From Dehalococcoidia bacterium (GTDB lineage: Bacteria; Chloroflexota; Dehalococcoidia; UBA3495; JAAXIE01), in contig JAAXIE010000080.1 in the NCBI GenBank assembly GCA_012270525.1, forward strand, positions 1 through 7,338: DNA of 7,338 nt. Reading direction: 5' to 3'. The number at the start of each line of letters is the position of its first letter. The first letter of the stretch is position 1. The translations under genes and the position numbers were made by a program. This document shows, one piece after another, positions 6,848 through 7,338 of this stretch. The notes below the pieces were generated by a model, which was not told the origin of the DNA, made no database searches, and saw only the letters and a list, made by a program, of their open reading frames with translations.

Positions 6848-7049
6848 TTGCCACCCAGGGTGCGGGAAGCAATCCGGATAGTCGAACGGATGGCTGGCTT
6901 CACGTGAGGACGCGAGCCACCGGCAATACAAGCATCCGAGAAAGCCGGGAAGGGTGACAATCGCGGGAAGCCTGGGGCAAGAACTGGACCTGAAGACTTG
7001 GTACAGTATCTTGGAGCAGGCGGGGCTGGACAGGAGGGATTACCAATGA
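6848..7049 (+). pseudogene. Frameshifted hicA-type toxin (mRNA interferase)
   Basis: HicA toxins are small double-stranded-RNA-binding-fold ribonucleases that cleave mRNA and are blocked by HicB. From TTG 6848 one frame reads P-P-R-V-R-E-A-I-R-I-V-E, the HicA N-terminus, then hits TGA at 6905. The frame shifted by one base reads N-G-W-L-A-S-R-E-D-A-S-H-R-Q-Y-K-H-P from 6885, then P-G-R-V-T-I-A-G and L-K-T-W-Y-S-I-L-E-Q-A-G-L, the HicA core and C-terminus, ending at TGA 7047-7049. The expected catalytic His of the GSH motif is present, although the Gly is Ala. Adding one ACGGA unit at 6885-6890 makes a tandem pair and restores V-E-R-N-G-W and a 68-residue protein of normal HicA length, so a 5-base slippage deletion is the simplest explanation (inference). 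AGGA at 6837-6840 is a plausible Shine-Dalgarno for TTG 6848. The stop overlaps the hicB start (ATGA), as expected for an operon. A sequencing error is the main alternative. Confidence 0.8.
6999..7007 (+). promoter_or_regulatory. Extended -10 element inside hicA, upstream of hicB
   Basis: TGG followed by TACAGT (four of six matches to TATAAT, with the TGn extension) predicts a start near 7014, about 32 bases before the hicB ATG. No good -35 is seen. It would allow antitoxin-only transcription. Some hicAB operons, such as that of E. coli, are known to have two promoters; function here is inference. Confidence 0.35.
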
Positions 7050-7285
7050 GATACGTGGCACTAATTGGCAAGACCGGCAACGGCTATTCAGCACACCTGC
7101 CCGATCTGCCCGGCTGCACCGCCGCCGCCAACACCTTTGAGGAAACCGCAGCCCTCATACGCGAGGCGGCTATCTTCCATCTGGAAGGAATGGCCGAGGA
7201 CGGCGAGTCCATCCCAGAACCCCTCTACGCCGCCATAGACATGGATGTGCCAGCCCTCGATGTGCCGCAGCAGGTCACCGTCTAG
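7046..7285 (+). CDS. HicB-type antitoxin (HicB-like, single-domain)
   Basis: A 79-residue protein with the HicB-like antitoxin fold that binds and blocks HicA. The hallmark G-Y-S-A-H-L-P-D-L-P-G-C lies at residues 13-24, followed by A-A-A-N-T-F-E-E-T (26-34), a helix with I-R-E-A-A-I-F-H-L-E-G-M (38-49) and E-D-G-E-S-I-P-E-P (51-59). Length fits the short HicB form, and no separate C-terminal ribbon-helix-helix or helix-turn-helix DNA-binding domain is evident after residue 60. ATG 7046 is chosen because AGGAGG (7032-7037) lies eight bases upstream and the family motif begins directly after it. The ATG overlaps the stop of the broken hicA as ATGA, indicating former translational coupling. The gene is intact although its toxin is disrupted. 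It converges on glmS with ten bases between stop codons. Confidence 0.9.
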   Translation: MRYVALIGKTGNGYSAHLPDLPGCTAAANTFEETAALIREAAIFHLEGMAEDGESIPEPLYAAIDMDVPALDVPQQVTV

Positions 7286-7311
7286 TCGCCGGGAATCATT
7301 CCACCGTGACC
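7273..7311. repeat. Inverted repeat spanning the hicB/glmS convergent junction
   Basis: GGTCACCGT (7273-7281) faces ACCGTGACC (7303-7311) across a 21-base loop, with eight of nine positions pairing. The arms are the final codons of the two convergent genes, each encoding V-T-V, so the symmetry may be a by-product of similar C-termini. No T-tract follows on either strand, so a terminator role is speculative. Confidence 0.3.
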
Positions 7312-7338
7312 GTCTTGGCCAGGTTCCGGGGCTGGTCC
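7296..7338 (-). CDS. glmS: C-terminal end of GlmS, glutamine--fructose-6-phosphate aminotransferase (partial)
   Basis: GlmS makes glucosamine-6-phosphate from fructose-6-phosphate and glutamine, the first step toward UDP-GlcNAc for peptidoglycan. Only the last 13 codons and the TGA stop (complement of 7296-7298) are in the window. They read D-Q-P-R-N-L-A-K-T-V-T-V-E, nearly identical to the strongly conserved GlmS C-terminus as I remember it from E. coli (D-Q-P-R-N-L-A-K-S-V-T-V-E). This tail lines the sugar-phosphate isomerase active site in the family. The rest of the gene lies to the right of the window. Identification rests on this short but distinctive motif. Confidence 0.85.
   Translation of the reverse strand, partial: DQPRNLAKTVTVE

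Noticed and set aside
6881..6893. Programmed ribosomal frameshifting in hicA
   Set aside because: A +1 shift would be needed, but no slippery codon pair, rare codon or downstream structure is apparent, and the shift would drop residues expected between V-E and G-W. A deletion explains the data better.
6998..7045. A longer hicB start at TTG 6998
   Set aside because: The extra residues do not match the family, there is no Shine-Dalgarno there, and ATG 7046 has AGGAGG at ideal spacing and overlaps the hicA stop.

Overview
The window is GC-rich (roughly 63-65% by eye) bacterial chromosome, densely coded, with almost every gene on the + strand. The organism is probably a Chloroflexota-like (SAR202/Dehalococcoidia-type) bacterium. 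That rests only on the style of the large double-FtsX permease and the frequent ATA isoleucine codons in an otherwise GC-rich gene, so it is a weak inference.

Layout: (1) 1-2985 holds most of a large FtsX/MacB-type ABC transporter permease whose frame is open to the left edge, so its true start probably lies outside. (2) 2986-3169 is a spacer with a GC-rich hairpin, a TATACT -10-like box and an operator-like palindrome. (3) 3170-3832 encodes a MIP channel with two NPA motifs, closer in motif detail to nodulin-26-like (NIP) channels than to AqpZ or GlpF, and with an unusual selectivity filter. (4) 3914-4234 encodes a small antibiotic-biosynthesis-monooxygenase (ABM) fold protein. (5) 4235-4379 contains a good sigma70-type promoter (TTGACA-17-TATGTT). 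It drives (6) 4380-6740, an AceE-like, thiamine-diphosphate-dependent pyruvate dehydrogenase E1 that lacks the N-terminal E2-binding extension and has no E2 or E3 gene beside it. (7) 6741-7045 looks intergenic but conceals a frameshifted hicA toxin gene (6848-7049), whose stop overlaps the start of an intact HicB-type antitoxin gene (7046-7285). (8) 7296-7338 on the minus strand is the last 13 codons of glmS, converging on hicB with 10 bases between the two stop codons.

The most informative observation is the broken hicA. Reading frames on either side of one point near 6884-6890 give the two halves of a HicA toxin, and restoring one copy of a 5-base tandem unit (ACGGA) rejoins them into a 68-residue protein. 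The antitoxin is therefore left without a working toxin, and an extended -10 element inside the dead toxin gene could still drive it. I see no wholly new multigene system. The other genes look like independently expressed housekeeping or transport functions rather than one pathway.
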